From Sphingobacteriaceae bacterium (GTDB taxonomy: Bacteria > Bacteroidota > Bacteroidia > B-17B0 > Aurantibacillaceae), in NCBI GenBank assembly GCA_023251775.1, contig JAHEYC010000001.1, forward strand, positions 1 to 64,000: a stretch of 64,000 bases of DNA. The letters run 5' to 3'. Below the pieces are notes generated by a model. The model saw nothing but the letters and a program-made list of their open reading frames with translations, searched no databases and was not told where the DNA came from. Made by a program: the position numbers and the translations under genes. Below are positions 1 to 7,669 of this stretch, piece by piece (within the stretch, counting starts at the first letter, position 1; each line of letters opens with the position of its first letter).

Positions 1-121
1 TCACAGAGTACACAGAGCTCTACTAACCGCAGAAACAGATAATAGCAAATAAAATACAGTTTTTTTCTCCGCGACCTCTGTGTGAACCTCTGTGAGAGCA
101 TAGCTCTCTGTGGTTTCTGAC
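1..121. repeat. Intergenic inverted repeat, CACAGAG family
   Basis: The left part reads as repeated CACAGAG words and the right part as CTCTGTG words, so the stretch can fold as an imperfect hairpin. A related CACAGAG-type stretch lies at 27531-27591. It sits just downstream of the minus-strand phosphatase gene at 132 and may end its transcript, which is an inference. The element may continue beyond the window edge. Confidence 0.55.
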
Positions 122-131
122 TCTAACAGCA

Positions 132-2267
132 TTATAATTTTATACCGATCACACACACATCATCTACCTGTTCAAGTTCGCCTCTCCAGCTATTGAATGT
201 GGATGCTAATAATTCTTTTTGCTCGTTCAAAGGTTTGGTGCTTATGGAAAGAAGTAATTCATTTAATTTTTTGTACATGAATTTTTTTCCTTTTGGTCCG
301 CCAAATTGATCGGCATAACCATCGGTATAAAGATAAATTAGATCGGAAGGTTTAAAGTCAAAAGTCAAAAGACGGAAGCTATCTGTTTTTTCGCCTTTAC
401 CAACAGGCATGCGGTCGCTTTCGAGTTCTATTATTTTTCCATAGCGCACAACGATGATAGGATTATTTGCCGAAGCGTAAGTTAATTTTTTATTTTTCTT
501 ATCAATGCAGATCAAAATTCCGTCGAATCCGTCTTTTTGTCCATCGCGACTAACACTCTCGATCAATTTTTTGCGTGTGAAATTAAATACTTCATTGGGT
601 TCAGGAATTTCTTTTTCGTTGATGGCTTCGTTCAAAAACGTAATGTTGAGCAAACTCATAAATGCGCCGGGAACGCCGTGTCCGGTACTATCGCAAACTG
701 CGAGATAAAATAGTTCTGAGTTGGCAGTTGCAGTTGGCAGTGCCTTACCGCCGACTGCCGACTGAGACTGGGAACTGTTAACTGAACACGCCCAATAAAA
801 ATCGCCGCTCACAATATCTTTTGGATCGAAGTAAACAAAATTATCAGGGAGATTTGCATTTAAAAAATCGGCATGTGCTAAAAGCGTATGTTGGATCCGT
901 TTTGCATAATTGATACTATCAATGATCTCTTTTTGTTTTTCTTCGATGATCTTATTCTTTTTTTCTAATTCGAAGTTGGCTTTCTTTTTCTGTTTAAAAT
1001 TTCGAAGCACTTGATAGATCATTCCAAGAGCTAAAAGAAGTGCAACGAATACCGAATAAATAATGATCTTTTGTTTTCTGATCTCGGCTTCATGTTCTGC
1101 ATCCAACACCGCTTGTTTTAATTCGCGTTCTTTTTCTTTTTTCTCGTTCTCCAATTTCGCTGTGATGTTAGCGATACTTTGGTTCATGGTTTGGTTGGTG
1201 ACCGAATCCTTAAAAATAACATACTGCTCAAAATACTTGTAGGCTTGCACCATATCGCCTTTTTCTTTATAGGCTTCAGACAAACCTTTAACTGCCACCA
1301 TTTTTTGTTTGTACACTTTTATAGTATCAGCAATGGCCGATTGTAATTTAAAATAGGTAATGGCATTATCATAATCGCCCATTTGCCTGTACACTTCGGC
1401 CATAGCACCATACGCGTTGGCTACTCCTTTTTTATCGCTAAGAATAATTGATAACTCACGATATTTATTGAACAACAAAATAGCTTCCGAGAATTTTTTT
1501 TGCTCAACATAAATTGTTGCCATGTTATTATAGATACCTGCTTGCATTAAACGATCGCCAACTTTTTCGTTGATCTTTACAGCCGTTCCAAAATACCCTA
1601 GTGCTTTTTGTTGATCCTTTTTAGTAAGCGCTACAACTGCTAATCCGTTATAGATCTTTACAAGCATCACGTTATCATTTTTTCGTACCGCTATCGCCTC
1701 AGCCATGGCGTAATTAGTTCCGGCGTCATCTATTTTTCCCAGGTAATAAAATACATTCCCTAAATTATTATAACAGCGAAGTAAGTTGGAGGAATCTTTT
1801 AATTTCTCAAAACCCTCCTTGGCTCTTACATAATATTCCAGCGCGCGATCAAATTTTCCGAATTGAAGATTAACGGCGCCAAGGTTCACCAAAAGTTCTG
1901 TTTTTGGTCTTTCATCTTTTAAAAGCATGGAGGTTTGCAATGCCGAATCCATGTAAGCTACTGATGGGTTATAATCCGATCGAAATGTATATCCTATTCC
2001 AATATTGCCGTAAGCATCAAAAACTCCCTTGGTATAATTGATCTTTTTTGCAAGAGCCAATGCATCATTACCGATCTTAATGGCGGAAAGCGGATCGTTT
2101 GTTACCACTCCTCTTGCTTTTAAATTCAAAGCTTGAACTTTTTTTTCGGTATCCTTTTCGCTTTGTATGATCTTATCTAAAGAATCGATGATCCTTTTTT
2201 GCGCATAAGAATAATAGGTAAAACTACTTAACGCGCAGAGAATGATTATTTTTTTGATGGGTGTCAA
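132..2267 (-). CDS. TPR sensor with C-terminal SpoIIE/PP2C phosphatase
   Basis: A predicted membrane-bound serine/threonine phosphatase of 711 residues. A signal peptide (about residues 1-22, ending SYAQ) is followed by TPR-like repeats to about residue 350, a charged coiled coil, a membrane helix near residues 400-422, a second coiled coil (IIEEKQKEI), and a SpoIIE phosphatase domain from about residue 470. Metal-binding motifs are visible: KPKDIVSGDFYW-like, DSTGHGVPGAF, YTDGYADQFGG and a final VDDVCVIG. The layout suggests periplasmic TPR sensing and cytoplasmic dephosphorylation of an STAS-like protein; the substrate is not known. The start is TTG, because the nearby ATG runs into a stop. 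An insertion of about 20 residues just after GDFYWA is encoded by a repeat (see 713-788). It is separated from its six paralogues by tatC and the lemA operon. Confidence 0.88.
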   Translation of the reverse strand: MTPIKKIIILCALSSFTYYSYAQKRIIDSLDKIIQSEKDTEKKVQALNLKARGVVTNDPLSAIKIGNDALALAKKINYTKGVFDAYGNIGIGYTFRSDYNPSVAYMDSALQTSMLLKDERPKTELLVNLGAVNLQFGKFDRALEYYVRAKEGFEKLKDSSNLLRCYNNLGNVFYYLGKIDDAGTNYAMAEAIAVRKNDNVMLVKIYNGLAVVALTKKDQQKALGYFGTAVKINEKVGDRLMQAGIYNNMATIYVEQKKFSEAILLFNKYRELSIILSDKKGVANAYGAMAEVYRQMGDYDNAITYFKLQSAIADTIKVYKQKMVAVKGLSEAYKEKGDMVQAYKYFEQYVIFKDSVTNQTMNQSIANITAKLENEKKEKERELKQAVLDAEHEAEIRKQKIIIYSVFVALLLALGMIYQVLRNFKQKKKANFELEKKNKIIEEKQKEIIDSINYAKRIQHTLLAHADFLNANLPDNFVYFDPKDIVSGDFYWACSVNSSQSQSAVGGKALPTATANSELFYLAVCDSTGHGVPGAFMSLLNITFLNEAINEKEIPEPNEVFNFTRKKLIESVSRDGQKDGFDGILICIDKKNKKLTYASANNPIIVVRYGKIIELESDRMPVGKGEKTDSFRLLTFDFKPSDLIYLYTDGYADQFGGPKGKKFMYKKLNELLLSISTKPLNEQKELLASTFNSWRGELEQVDDVCVIGIKL
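713..788. repeat. Inverted repeat inserted in-frame within the phosphatase domain
   Basis: This stretch is built from GTTGGCAGT/ACTGCCGAC words in inverted orientation, the style of an intergenic repeat rather than of a gene. It lies inside the SpoIIE domain of the 132-2267 gene. It encodes a low-complexity run rich in Ser, Gln and Ala between GDFYWA and FYLAVCDSTGHG, where paralogues have only a few residues. The reading frame stays open. A mobile short repeat that landed in a permissive loop is the likely origin. Confidence 0.6.
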
Positions 2268-2318
2268 GACATCTTAAAAATACTAAAATAATTGGGAAAA
2301 ACAATGAATAACCTACCA

Positions 2319-2335
2319 CCTCGGCTTCGCCGAGG
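2319..2335. repeat. Perfect 7-bp hairpin, CCTCGGC-ttc-GCCGAGG
   Basis: A perfect inverted repeat with a 3-base loop, in the gap between the phosphatase gene and tatC. No T-run follows on either strand, so it is not a clear terminator. It may be a short palindromic repeat. Confidence 0.5.
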
Positions 2336-2346
2336 CAAGTTATTTT

Positions 2347-2488
2347 GCCACGAATTTCACTAATTAACACTAATCTGTGTTTACAAATAATTTCACTAAT
2401 CTATGTGTAAAATGCGTTTGATAAGTACACACAGATCAGTGAAATCTAAACACATATAGTTCAGTGAAAATTCGTGTAATTAGTGGCT
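2347..2488. repeat. Long imperfect inverted repeat (CCACGAATTTCACTAATTA type)
   Basis: The left arm starts GCCACGAATTTCACTAATTA and the right arm ends as its imperfect reverse complement, GTAATTAGTGGC. Inner arms (AATCTGTGT against ACACAGAT) also pair. It fills most of the 275-base gap between the phosphatase gene and tatC. No open reading frame of note is present. It is probably a non-coding palindromic element of the same general kind as those at 5575 and 45223. Confidence 0.6.
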
Positions 2489-2505
2489 AAAAAAAACAGA
2501 TGCAG

Positions 2506-2526
2506 TCCTTCAGCGGAGCTGAAGGA
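2506..2526 (-). terminator. Hairpin downstream of tatC, possible terminator
   Basis: TCCTTCAGC and GCTGAAGGA form a perfect 9-bp stem with a GGA loop, 17 bases after the tatC stop. On the minus strand a run of eight T follows about 12 bases later. The T-run is farther away than in a standard intrinsic terminator, so the role is uncertain. Confidence 0.45.
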
Positions 2527-2542
2527 ATTCTTTCATCTAAAT

Positions 2543-3382
2543 TTAAGTCTTTGCTTGCTTTTTAACTACGTAGCGTGAAACAAAGATGCTTATTTCGTAA
2601 AGTAAATACATAGGAACAGCAACAACCATTTGAGAAGTGATATCGGGACTAGGTGTGATTATGGCGGCTGCGATGAGTATCACAATAACTGCATGTTTGC
2701 GGTATTTGCGCATGAACTCAGGCGTGAGCAAGGTTAATTTGGTGAGAAAATAAACCAAAATGGGCATTTCGAAGATGATACCCGAAACTAATGTCATAGT
2801 TGAAATAAGAGAGATATAATCATCAAATGTATTATTGGTTTGAATTTTGCCGCTTGCCGAAATTTGGTAACCTACCAAGAAATTATAACTCATTGGGAAG
2901 AGCAAAAAATATCCGAAACAAATTCCAATTAAAAATAAAATGGAAGCGATCACAACAAATACTTTAACGGGACCTAATTCTTTATCTTTTAAAGCGGGGC
3001 GAACAAATTTCCATAATTCCCAAAGCACAACCGGAAAACCAAGGATCATTCCAACTAAGAACGAGATCCACATATGATTAAAAAATTGTTCGGAGGCGCT
3101 TAAGGTTTGCAAAGGACGATTTTGCACCATGATGCACATCACATCGCCTGCGCCCATTTTATGTCCCAATGCACATAGCGCACGATACGAAATAAAATCT
3201 TGATCTAATGGTCCCAAAATTACCGTATCAAAAACAAGACCCGGCATACAAAAAGCAGCAATGGCAAAGATCATAATAACGGCAGCGCTTCGCACTAAAT
3301 GCCAGCGCAAAGCTTCAAGGTGTTGCAAAAAGGTCATTTCTTTACCCTCTCCTTTTTCTTCTTTATCTGATGATACTGCCAT
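2543..3382 (-). CDS. tatC: Sec-independent protein translocase TatC
   Basis: A polytopic inner-membrane protein of 279 residues that binds twin-arginine signal peptides and forms the core of the Tat export complex with TatA. The family signature FLQHLEALRWHL is near residue 19, the conserved FVRPALK loop follows, and the late motif ITPSPDITSQ is near residue 240. About six hydrophobic segments are present. An extra hydrophilic stretch after the first helix makes the first periplasmic loop longer than in E. coli. No tatA is adjacent. A good promoter lies just upstream (3396-3426), so it is probably transcribed alone. The ATG start fits the hydrophilic N-terminus. Confidence 0.95.
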   Translation of the reverse strand: MAVSSDKEEKGEGKEMTFLQHLEALRWHLVRSAAVIMIFAIAAFCMPGLVFDTVILGPLDQDFISYRALCALGHKMGAGDVMCIMVQNRPLQTLSASEQFFNHMWISFLVGMILGFPVVLWELWKFVRPALKDKELGPVKVFVVIASILFLIGICFGYFLLFPMSYNFLVGYQISASGKIQTNNTFDDYISLISTMTLVSGIIFEMPILVYFLTKLTLLTPEFMRKYRKHAVIVILIAAAIITPSPDITSQMVVAVPMYLLYEISIFVSRYVVKKQAKT

Positions 3383-3395
3383 ATAAAAAGCCTTA

Positions 3396-3426
3396 CAAAT
3401 TTACACTTTAGTGTGGCTTTATCAAA
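3396..3426 (-). promoter_or_regulatory. Bacteroidota-type promoter for tatC
   Basis: On the minus strand TTTG (3426-3423) is followed by exactly 19 bases and then TAAATTTG (3403-3396), matching the Bacteroidota consensus TTTG-N19-TAnnTTTG. The expected transcription start lies only a few bases upstream of the tatC ATG at 3382, giving a very short leader. Confidence 0.62.
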
Positions 3427-3458
3427 TATAATAAATGATGTTTAAAGGGTGATCACGA

Positions 3459-3572
3459 GACGTAATGGAACGCGGATGACGCTGATTGCTTATGATCGAA
3501 TATGATTTTTGGGAGAAAACAGCAAGACGTAATGGAACGCGGATGACGCGGATCGTTTATGATTAAATATGA
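3459..3572. repeat. Two tandem half-elements, GACGTAATGGAACGCGGATG
   Basis: Two direct copies start at 3459 and 3526, 67 bases apart. Each reads GACGTAATGGAACGCGGATG followed by a TTATGAT..AATATGAT tail. A third copy with its inverted partner arm is at 39985-40086. These copies lie downstream of the minus-strand TPM gene and upstream of tatC. Confidence 0.7.
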
Positions 3573-3589
3573 TCTTCCTTATAGAAAAA

Positions 3590-4381
3590 TCACCACTTGC
3601 CGCCGGAGCCGCCGCCGCCGAAACTTCCGCCGCCGAAACCGCCGAAGCCACCGCCTGATGATCCACCGCCAAAACCTCCGCCACCGAAACCACCGCCGCC
3701 AAAACCGCCACCGAAAAATGTTCCGCCTCTAAAACCGCGGCCGCTATAATTTCCGCCACCTTTTCCTCCTCTAAAAAAAAGAATAATAATAACAAGAATA
3801 ATAATGAATGTGATCAAAGGATGTTTCTTTAAAAAAAGTTCAGTCCCATCTCTCCCTGCCGGTCTTGACACTTCTACATTATATTCTCCTTTTGCAGCTT
3901 TCTCAAGTGCATCAATTGCTGCAACAATTGCACCATAGTGATCACCGCTCTTTAAACGCGGCATCATTTCATTTTCACGAATTGCTTTTGTTGTAAGATC
4001 GGGGATCGCTCCTTCTAATCCATAACCTGTTGCAATAAAAAGATCACGCTGTCCTTCGCCGCCGGTTGGTTTAATTAAAATAACAATACCGTTATTGAAT
4101 TCTTTGCTACCTACTCCCCAACTGTTACCGATCTTGAAGGCAAATGATGAAGCATCCATACCATTGAGATCGTCGATAATAACAATACAAATTTGATTGG
4201 AGGTTTGATGATAAAAATTTTCGAGACGCTGTTCTACTTGTTGCGCTTCCGAACTGGTAAGAAAATATGTCGCGCTAAGATCGTTGTAAAGTTTTGGCGG
4301 GTTTGGTTTTTCGGGAACCTGCGAAAAAGTGGTAAATGAAACTAATAAAAATAAAGCGGATATGAGCGAACGTAATTTCAA
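3590..4381 (-). CDS. TPM-domain (YgcG-like) protein with glycine-rich tail
   Basis: A secreted or membrane-anchored protein of 263 residues. A signal peptide (about 1-20, ending TFSQ) precedes a TPM domain (about 30-165) with the family motifs YFLTSSEAQQVEQRL and ATGYGLEGAIPD. A single membrane helix lies near residues 188-203. The tail after residue 205 is almost only Gly, Phe and Ser and ends GGSGGKW, as is usual for YgcG-type proteins. TPM domains are linked to photosystem II assembly in plants; the bacterial role is unclear. The start is TTG, two bases after the stop of the next TPM gene, so the pair is probably co-translated. The glycine-rich coding makes this spot locally GC-rich and gives rise to a false shadow ORF. 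Confidence 0.85.
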   Translation of the reverse strand: MKLRSLISALFLLVSFTTFSQVPEKPNPPKLYNDLSATYFLTSSEAQQVEQRLENFYHQTSNQICIVIIDDLNGMDASSFAFKIGNSWGVGSKEFNNGIVILIKPTGGEGQRDLFIATGYGLEGAIPDLTTKAIRENEMMPRLKSGDHYGAIVAAIDALEKAAKGEYNVEVSRPAGRDGTELFLKKHPLITFIIILVIIILFFRGGKGGGNYSGRGFRGGTFFGGGFGGGGFGGGGFGGGSSGGGFGGFGGGSFGGGGSGGKW

Positions 4382-4382
4382 T

Positions 4383-4817
4383 TTAATAAGAGATATCGTT
4401 CTTTAGTTCGTTCTTATCTCTGGCAGCCAAAGGAAAATATTTTTTTAGTTGTTCACCGCTCATGAGGATGCATTTTTCTAAACCATCAATTATTTTTTCT
4501 TCTTTAAAATTTGTGATGGCTGTATCTTTTACCTCATCCCAAAAATTTGCAGGAACATTTTTATTAATACCTTCATCTCCCCACACGGCGAATTGTTTTT
4601 GCTTTAAATTCACGTAAAATAAAATGCCATTGCGTAATTCTGTTTCGTGCATTTTTAATTTCGTAAAAACTTGTTTAGCTCTTTCCAAAGCGGAATCCAC
4701 TTTATCTGCATCAAAATGCACGCGGATCTCGCCCGAAGTTTGTTGTTCGGCTGAAAGAATAGCCTTGACCAAACGTTCTTCTTCTGACCTTGATAATGGT
4801 TTCTTTTTGAAAAGCAT
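4383..4817 (-). CDS. Short TPM-domain protein
   Basis: A protein of 144 residues with one TPM domain and neither signal peptide nor membrane helix. Motifs in line with the family are LSRSEEERLVKAILSAEQ at the start and GEIRVHF, then NGILFYVNLKQKQFAVWGD. It lies between lemA (8 bases upstream) and the larger TPM gene (1 base downstream). The lemA-TPM-TPM order is common in Bacteroidota and supports joint function, possibly in envelope upkeep. The function is not established. Confidence 0.82.
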   Translation of the reverse strand: MLFKKKPLSRSEEERLVKAILSAEQQTSGEIRVHFDADKVDSALERAKQVFTKLKMHETELRNGILFYVNLKQKQFAVWGDEGINKNVPANFWDEVKDTAITNFKEEKIIDGLEKCILMSGEQLKKYFPLAARDKNELKNDISY

Positions 4818-4825
4818 GATGGATA

Positions 4826-5407
4826 TTAAAACTCAACCTTCGGTGCTTTTTCAGCGCCTTTATCCGATTCAAAATACACGGCATCTTTATAACCCCATGC
4901 AAATAAACTGCCCGGGATCTTTTTAATAGAGGCGTTGAATTCTTTTACAGCCTCGTTATAACTTTGGCGTTCAACTGCAATTCTGTTCTCACAACCTTCT
5001 AATTCAACACGAAGATCTCCGAACGCTTGATTGGCTTTTAGATCGGGATAATTTTCGCTCACTGCCAATAAACGCGATAATGCTCCCGATAATTCTCCTT
5101 GCACTTTTTTGAATTGCTCAATATTATTTTCATTCAAATTAGTTGGATCAATAGTTACTTGCGTTGCTTTTGCACGCGCTGCCACAATTCCTTCTAAAGT
5201 TGATTGTTCAAAATTGGCTTGGCCTTTTACAGTTGCAACAATGTTTGGAATAAGATCCATACGACGTTGATATTGGCTCTCTACTTGTTGCCATTGTTTT
5301 TTTACTTCTTCGTTCATGTCAACAAACGAATTACGCTTGTTACATCCGTACATTAAAAAAATAGCGATAAATAATCCTATACCTCCGATGATGATTGCTC
5401 TTTTCAT
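4826..5407 (-). CDS. lemA: LemA family lipoprotein
   Basis: A LemA family protein of 193 residues from the chosen start. I chose the inner ATG (MKRAIIIGG) over the ORF-track start at 5440, because the first 11 residues of that ORF are polar and spoil the signal. The N-terminus has a hydrophobic helix ending FLMYGC, a lipobox-like site. The family region follows with NEEVKKQWQQVESQYQRR, DLIPNIV and a YPDLKANQAF motif, mostly alpha-helical. It heads an operon with two TPM genes. LemA proteins are membrane-anchored with an external helical domain; their biochemical role is poorly known. Confidence 0.9.
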   Translation of the reverse strand: MKRAIIIGGIGLFIAIFLMYGCNKRNSFVDMNEEVKKQWQQVESQYQRRMDLIPNIVATVKGQANFEQSTLEGIVAARAKATQVTIDPTNLNENNIEQFKKVQGELSGALSRLLAVSENYPDLKANQAFGDLRVELEGCENRIAVERQSYNEAVKEFNASIKKIPGSLFAWGYKDAVYFESDKGAEKAPKVEF

Positions 5408-5574
5408 GTTTTTTTTATTTTTAATTTTTGTAACATGCAACTCACCTTTTAGGCTCGTTTCATTTTGTGTGTTTTAATTTTTTGTAAAGGTAGTTAAATA
5501 AACAAAGTAGAGTCCGTAATAAATGTTAAGATACTTATAATCAGGTAATTAAATGAGTAAAAATCAGCTTTTTT

Positions 5575-5669
5575 TAACCACGAAAGGCACGAAAATTTTA
5601 CACCAAGGGCACGAAAATTGGATGGCATTTCGTGAATTTCGTGTAAAATTTTTGTGTTTTTCGTGGTTA
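5575..5669. repeat. Long inverted repeat, TAACCACGAAAGGCACGAAA family
   Basis: The left arm (5575-5603) and right arm (5641-5669) are 29 bases long and pair with few mismatches. It is the same family as the element at 45223-45310. It lies just downstream of the phosphatase gene at 5678 and may act as the end of the six-gene phosphatase transcript, which is inferred from position and folding only. Confidence 0.7.
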
Positions 5670-5677
5670 AATGCGGA

Positions 5678-7666
5678 TCAGAATTTCACGCCAATAACAC
5701 ACACATCATCTATCTGTTCAAGATCGCCTTTCCATGAATTGAATTCATTGGTTAATGAATTGCTTTGTTCGTTCAACGTTTTTGTTGAAAGCGAAACCAA
5801 TAATTCGTTGAAGCGTTTGTACATGAATTTTTTTCCTTTTGGTCCGCCAAACTGATCAGGAAATCCATCAGTATATAAATAAAAACGATCGGAGGGTTTA
5901 AAGTCGAAATCATACAACGTAAAACTTTGTTCGAGTTCGCCTTTTCCAACAGGCATACGATCGCATTCGAGTTCAATTAATTTTCCTGCCCTAATAACCA
6001 CAGGCGCATTATTAGCTGCCGCATAGGTTACTTTTTTATTTTTTTTATCTATACAAATAAGAATGCCATCAAAGCCATCTTTTTGTCCCTCTTTACTTAT
6101 GCTTTCTATTAATCGTTCGCGCACATAATTAAAGATCTTGTGTGGCTCCAAAATACTCTTTTCTTTAATGGCTTCACCCAAAAAACCAATATTGAGTAAA
6201 CTCATGAACGCGCCCGGTACGCCGTGCCCTGTACTATCGCAAGCGGCCAGATAAAAATTATCGTTCTTGCTTGCAGCCCAATAAAAATCGCCGCTTACAA
6301 TATCTTTTGGTTTGAACAATACAAAATTCTCTTTAAGGTTAGAGTCAATAAAATCTTTATGCGCCAATAAGGCCGACTGAATTCGTTTTGCATAATGAAT
6401 AGAATCGAGGATCTCTTTTTGTTTTTCTTCGATGAGTTGATTTTTATTCTCCAGTTCGGCGTTCTTCATTCCGATGATCTCGTTCTGCTTTCGGGAGACC
6501 TTGAAACGTTTGAATATTATTACCGAGAAGATCAACACTAATATCAAAAAGAACATCACCGAACCAATAATGATATTTTGTTGTTTTCTTTTTTGTTCGT
6601 TCTTTATGTTCGAGATCTCTAATTGTTTTTCCTTTTCCAATTCAAGTTTTTCTAATGCACGGTCGGTTTCCATTTCCGAGATCTTAGCTAATTTTTCGAG
6701 GTTATTGATGGAATCTTTAACTGTATAATATTTGATCTGATATATGCCCGCCTTTTCAGGTTTTCCTAATTTCATGTTAAGATCGACCAAAAGTTTTGAC
6801 GTGCTTAGCAAGAGCTCCTGATAATTTGCCTTCAACGCATAGTCATATGCGCTTAATAAATATGTTTCAGCATTCTTATAATCGCCCATTTGGAAATAGA
6901 TATTTCCCAATCTTCCTTCGTTATAATGAACTCCCATTTTTGATCCTCGTAATTCTTGAAGTTTCTTTGAAAGAGTAACATATTTAAAAGCTTTGTCAAA
7001 TTGTTTTTTCTTAATATAATGCTCTCCAATATTCCCTGTTATTTGCGCAATAGCACTTGAATCGTGAATTTCGGAACTGATCTTATACGCTTCCATTTCG
7101 GCTTTCAGCGAACGTTCATCATCATTCAAAAATAAATATACATCTGCCAAATTCGCTAAAGTACGCGCATACGCTTTTTTATTTTCGCTTTTTTTATAGA
7201 TCTCTAATGCCTTTTCAAAATATGGTTTTGATTTAGACGGATTGTTCATGATAAAACAATGGATGTATCCTATCTTGTTAGCAGCAGCGGCAATAACCTC
7301 GGTTATATTAAGTTGCTCAGCGAGCTTGAGTGTTGTTTGAAAATACTCAAAGGCTTTTACATTATTCTCTGCTTTAAAATACGCGTTACCAATTTGAAGA
7401 AGTGACTTAGCTTTACCGCGTTCAAATTTTAATTGCTCACTCAGGTTGAGGGCTTCGGTTGCATACTTTAATCCATTTTGGAAGTTGGTGCTATCTTTTT
7501 TCTTTTGAAAGTAAAATTCGGAAGAGATGTTCACCAGTAAATTCACTTTAGCGGTATCGGGTTTGGAAGAATTCAAACGACCGATCAAAGAGTCGATAGG
7601 GTTTTGCCCAATGACAAAACAAAAACTCAATAAAAATAAAAATGATAAATACTTTTTGCCGATCAT
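5678..7666 (-). CDS. TPR sensor with SpoIIE/PP2C phosphatase
   Basis: A predicted membrane phosphatase of 662 residues. A signal peptide (to about residue 20, ending VIGQ) is followed by TPR-like repeats to about 330, a charged coiled coil, a membrane helix near 370-390, a second coiled coil (LIEEKQKEI) and the SpoIIE domain from about 435. The motifs KPKDIVSGDFYWA, ACDSTGHGVPGAF, YTDGFPDQFGG and IDDVCVIG are all present, so it looks catalytically intact. The GQKDGFDG motif puts it in the same subgroup as the genes at 132, 7670 and 9634. It is last in a run of six phosphatase genes, 3 bases after its neighbour. ATG start. Confidence 0.88.
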   Translation of the reverse strand: MIGKKYLSFLFLLSFCFVIGQNPIDSLIGRLNSSKPDTAKVNLLVNISSEFYFQKKKDSTNFQNGLKYATEALNLSEQLKFERGKAKSLLQIGNAYFKAENNVKAFEYFQTTLKLAEQLNITEVIAAAANKIGYIHCFIMNNPSKSKPYFEKALEIYKKSENKKAYARTLANLADVYLFLNDDERSLKAEMEAYKISSEIHDSSAIAQITGNIGEHYIKKKQFDKAFKYVTLSKKLQELRGSKMGVHYNEGRLGNIYFQMGDYKNAETYLLSAYDYALKANYQELLLSTSKLLVDLNMKLGKPEKAGIYQIKYYTVKDSINNLEKLAKISEMETDRALEKLELEKEKQLEISNIKNEQKRKQQNIIIGSVMFFLILVLIFSVIIFKRFKVSRKQNEIIGMKNAELENKNQLIEEKQKEILDSIHYAKRIQSALLAHKDFIDSNLKENFVLFKPKDIVSGDFYWAASKNDNFYLAACDSTGHGVPGAFMSLLNIGFLGEAIKEKSILEPHKIFNYVRERLIESISKEGQKDGFDGILICIDKKNKKVTYAAANNAPVVIRAGKLIELECDRMPVGKGELEQSFTLYDFDFKPSDRFYLYTDGFPDQFGGPKGKKFMYKRFNELLVSLSTKTLNEQSNSLTNEFNSWKGDLEQIDDVCVIGVKF

Positions 7667-7669
7667 TTA

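Noticed and set aside
3490-3795. 101-residue alanine-rich ORF on the minus strand
   Set aside because: It is an out-of-frame reading of the glycine-rich tail of the TPM gene at 3590-4381 and has no family pattern.
5553-5855. 100-residue plus-strand ORF
   Set aside because: It is made of the inverted repeat at 5575-5669 and the antisense of the phosphatase gene end.
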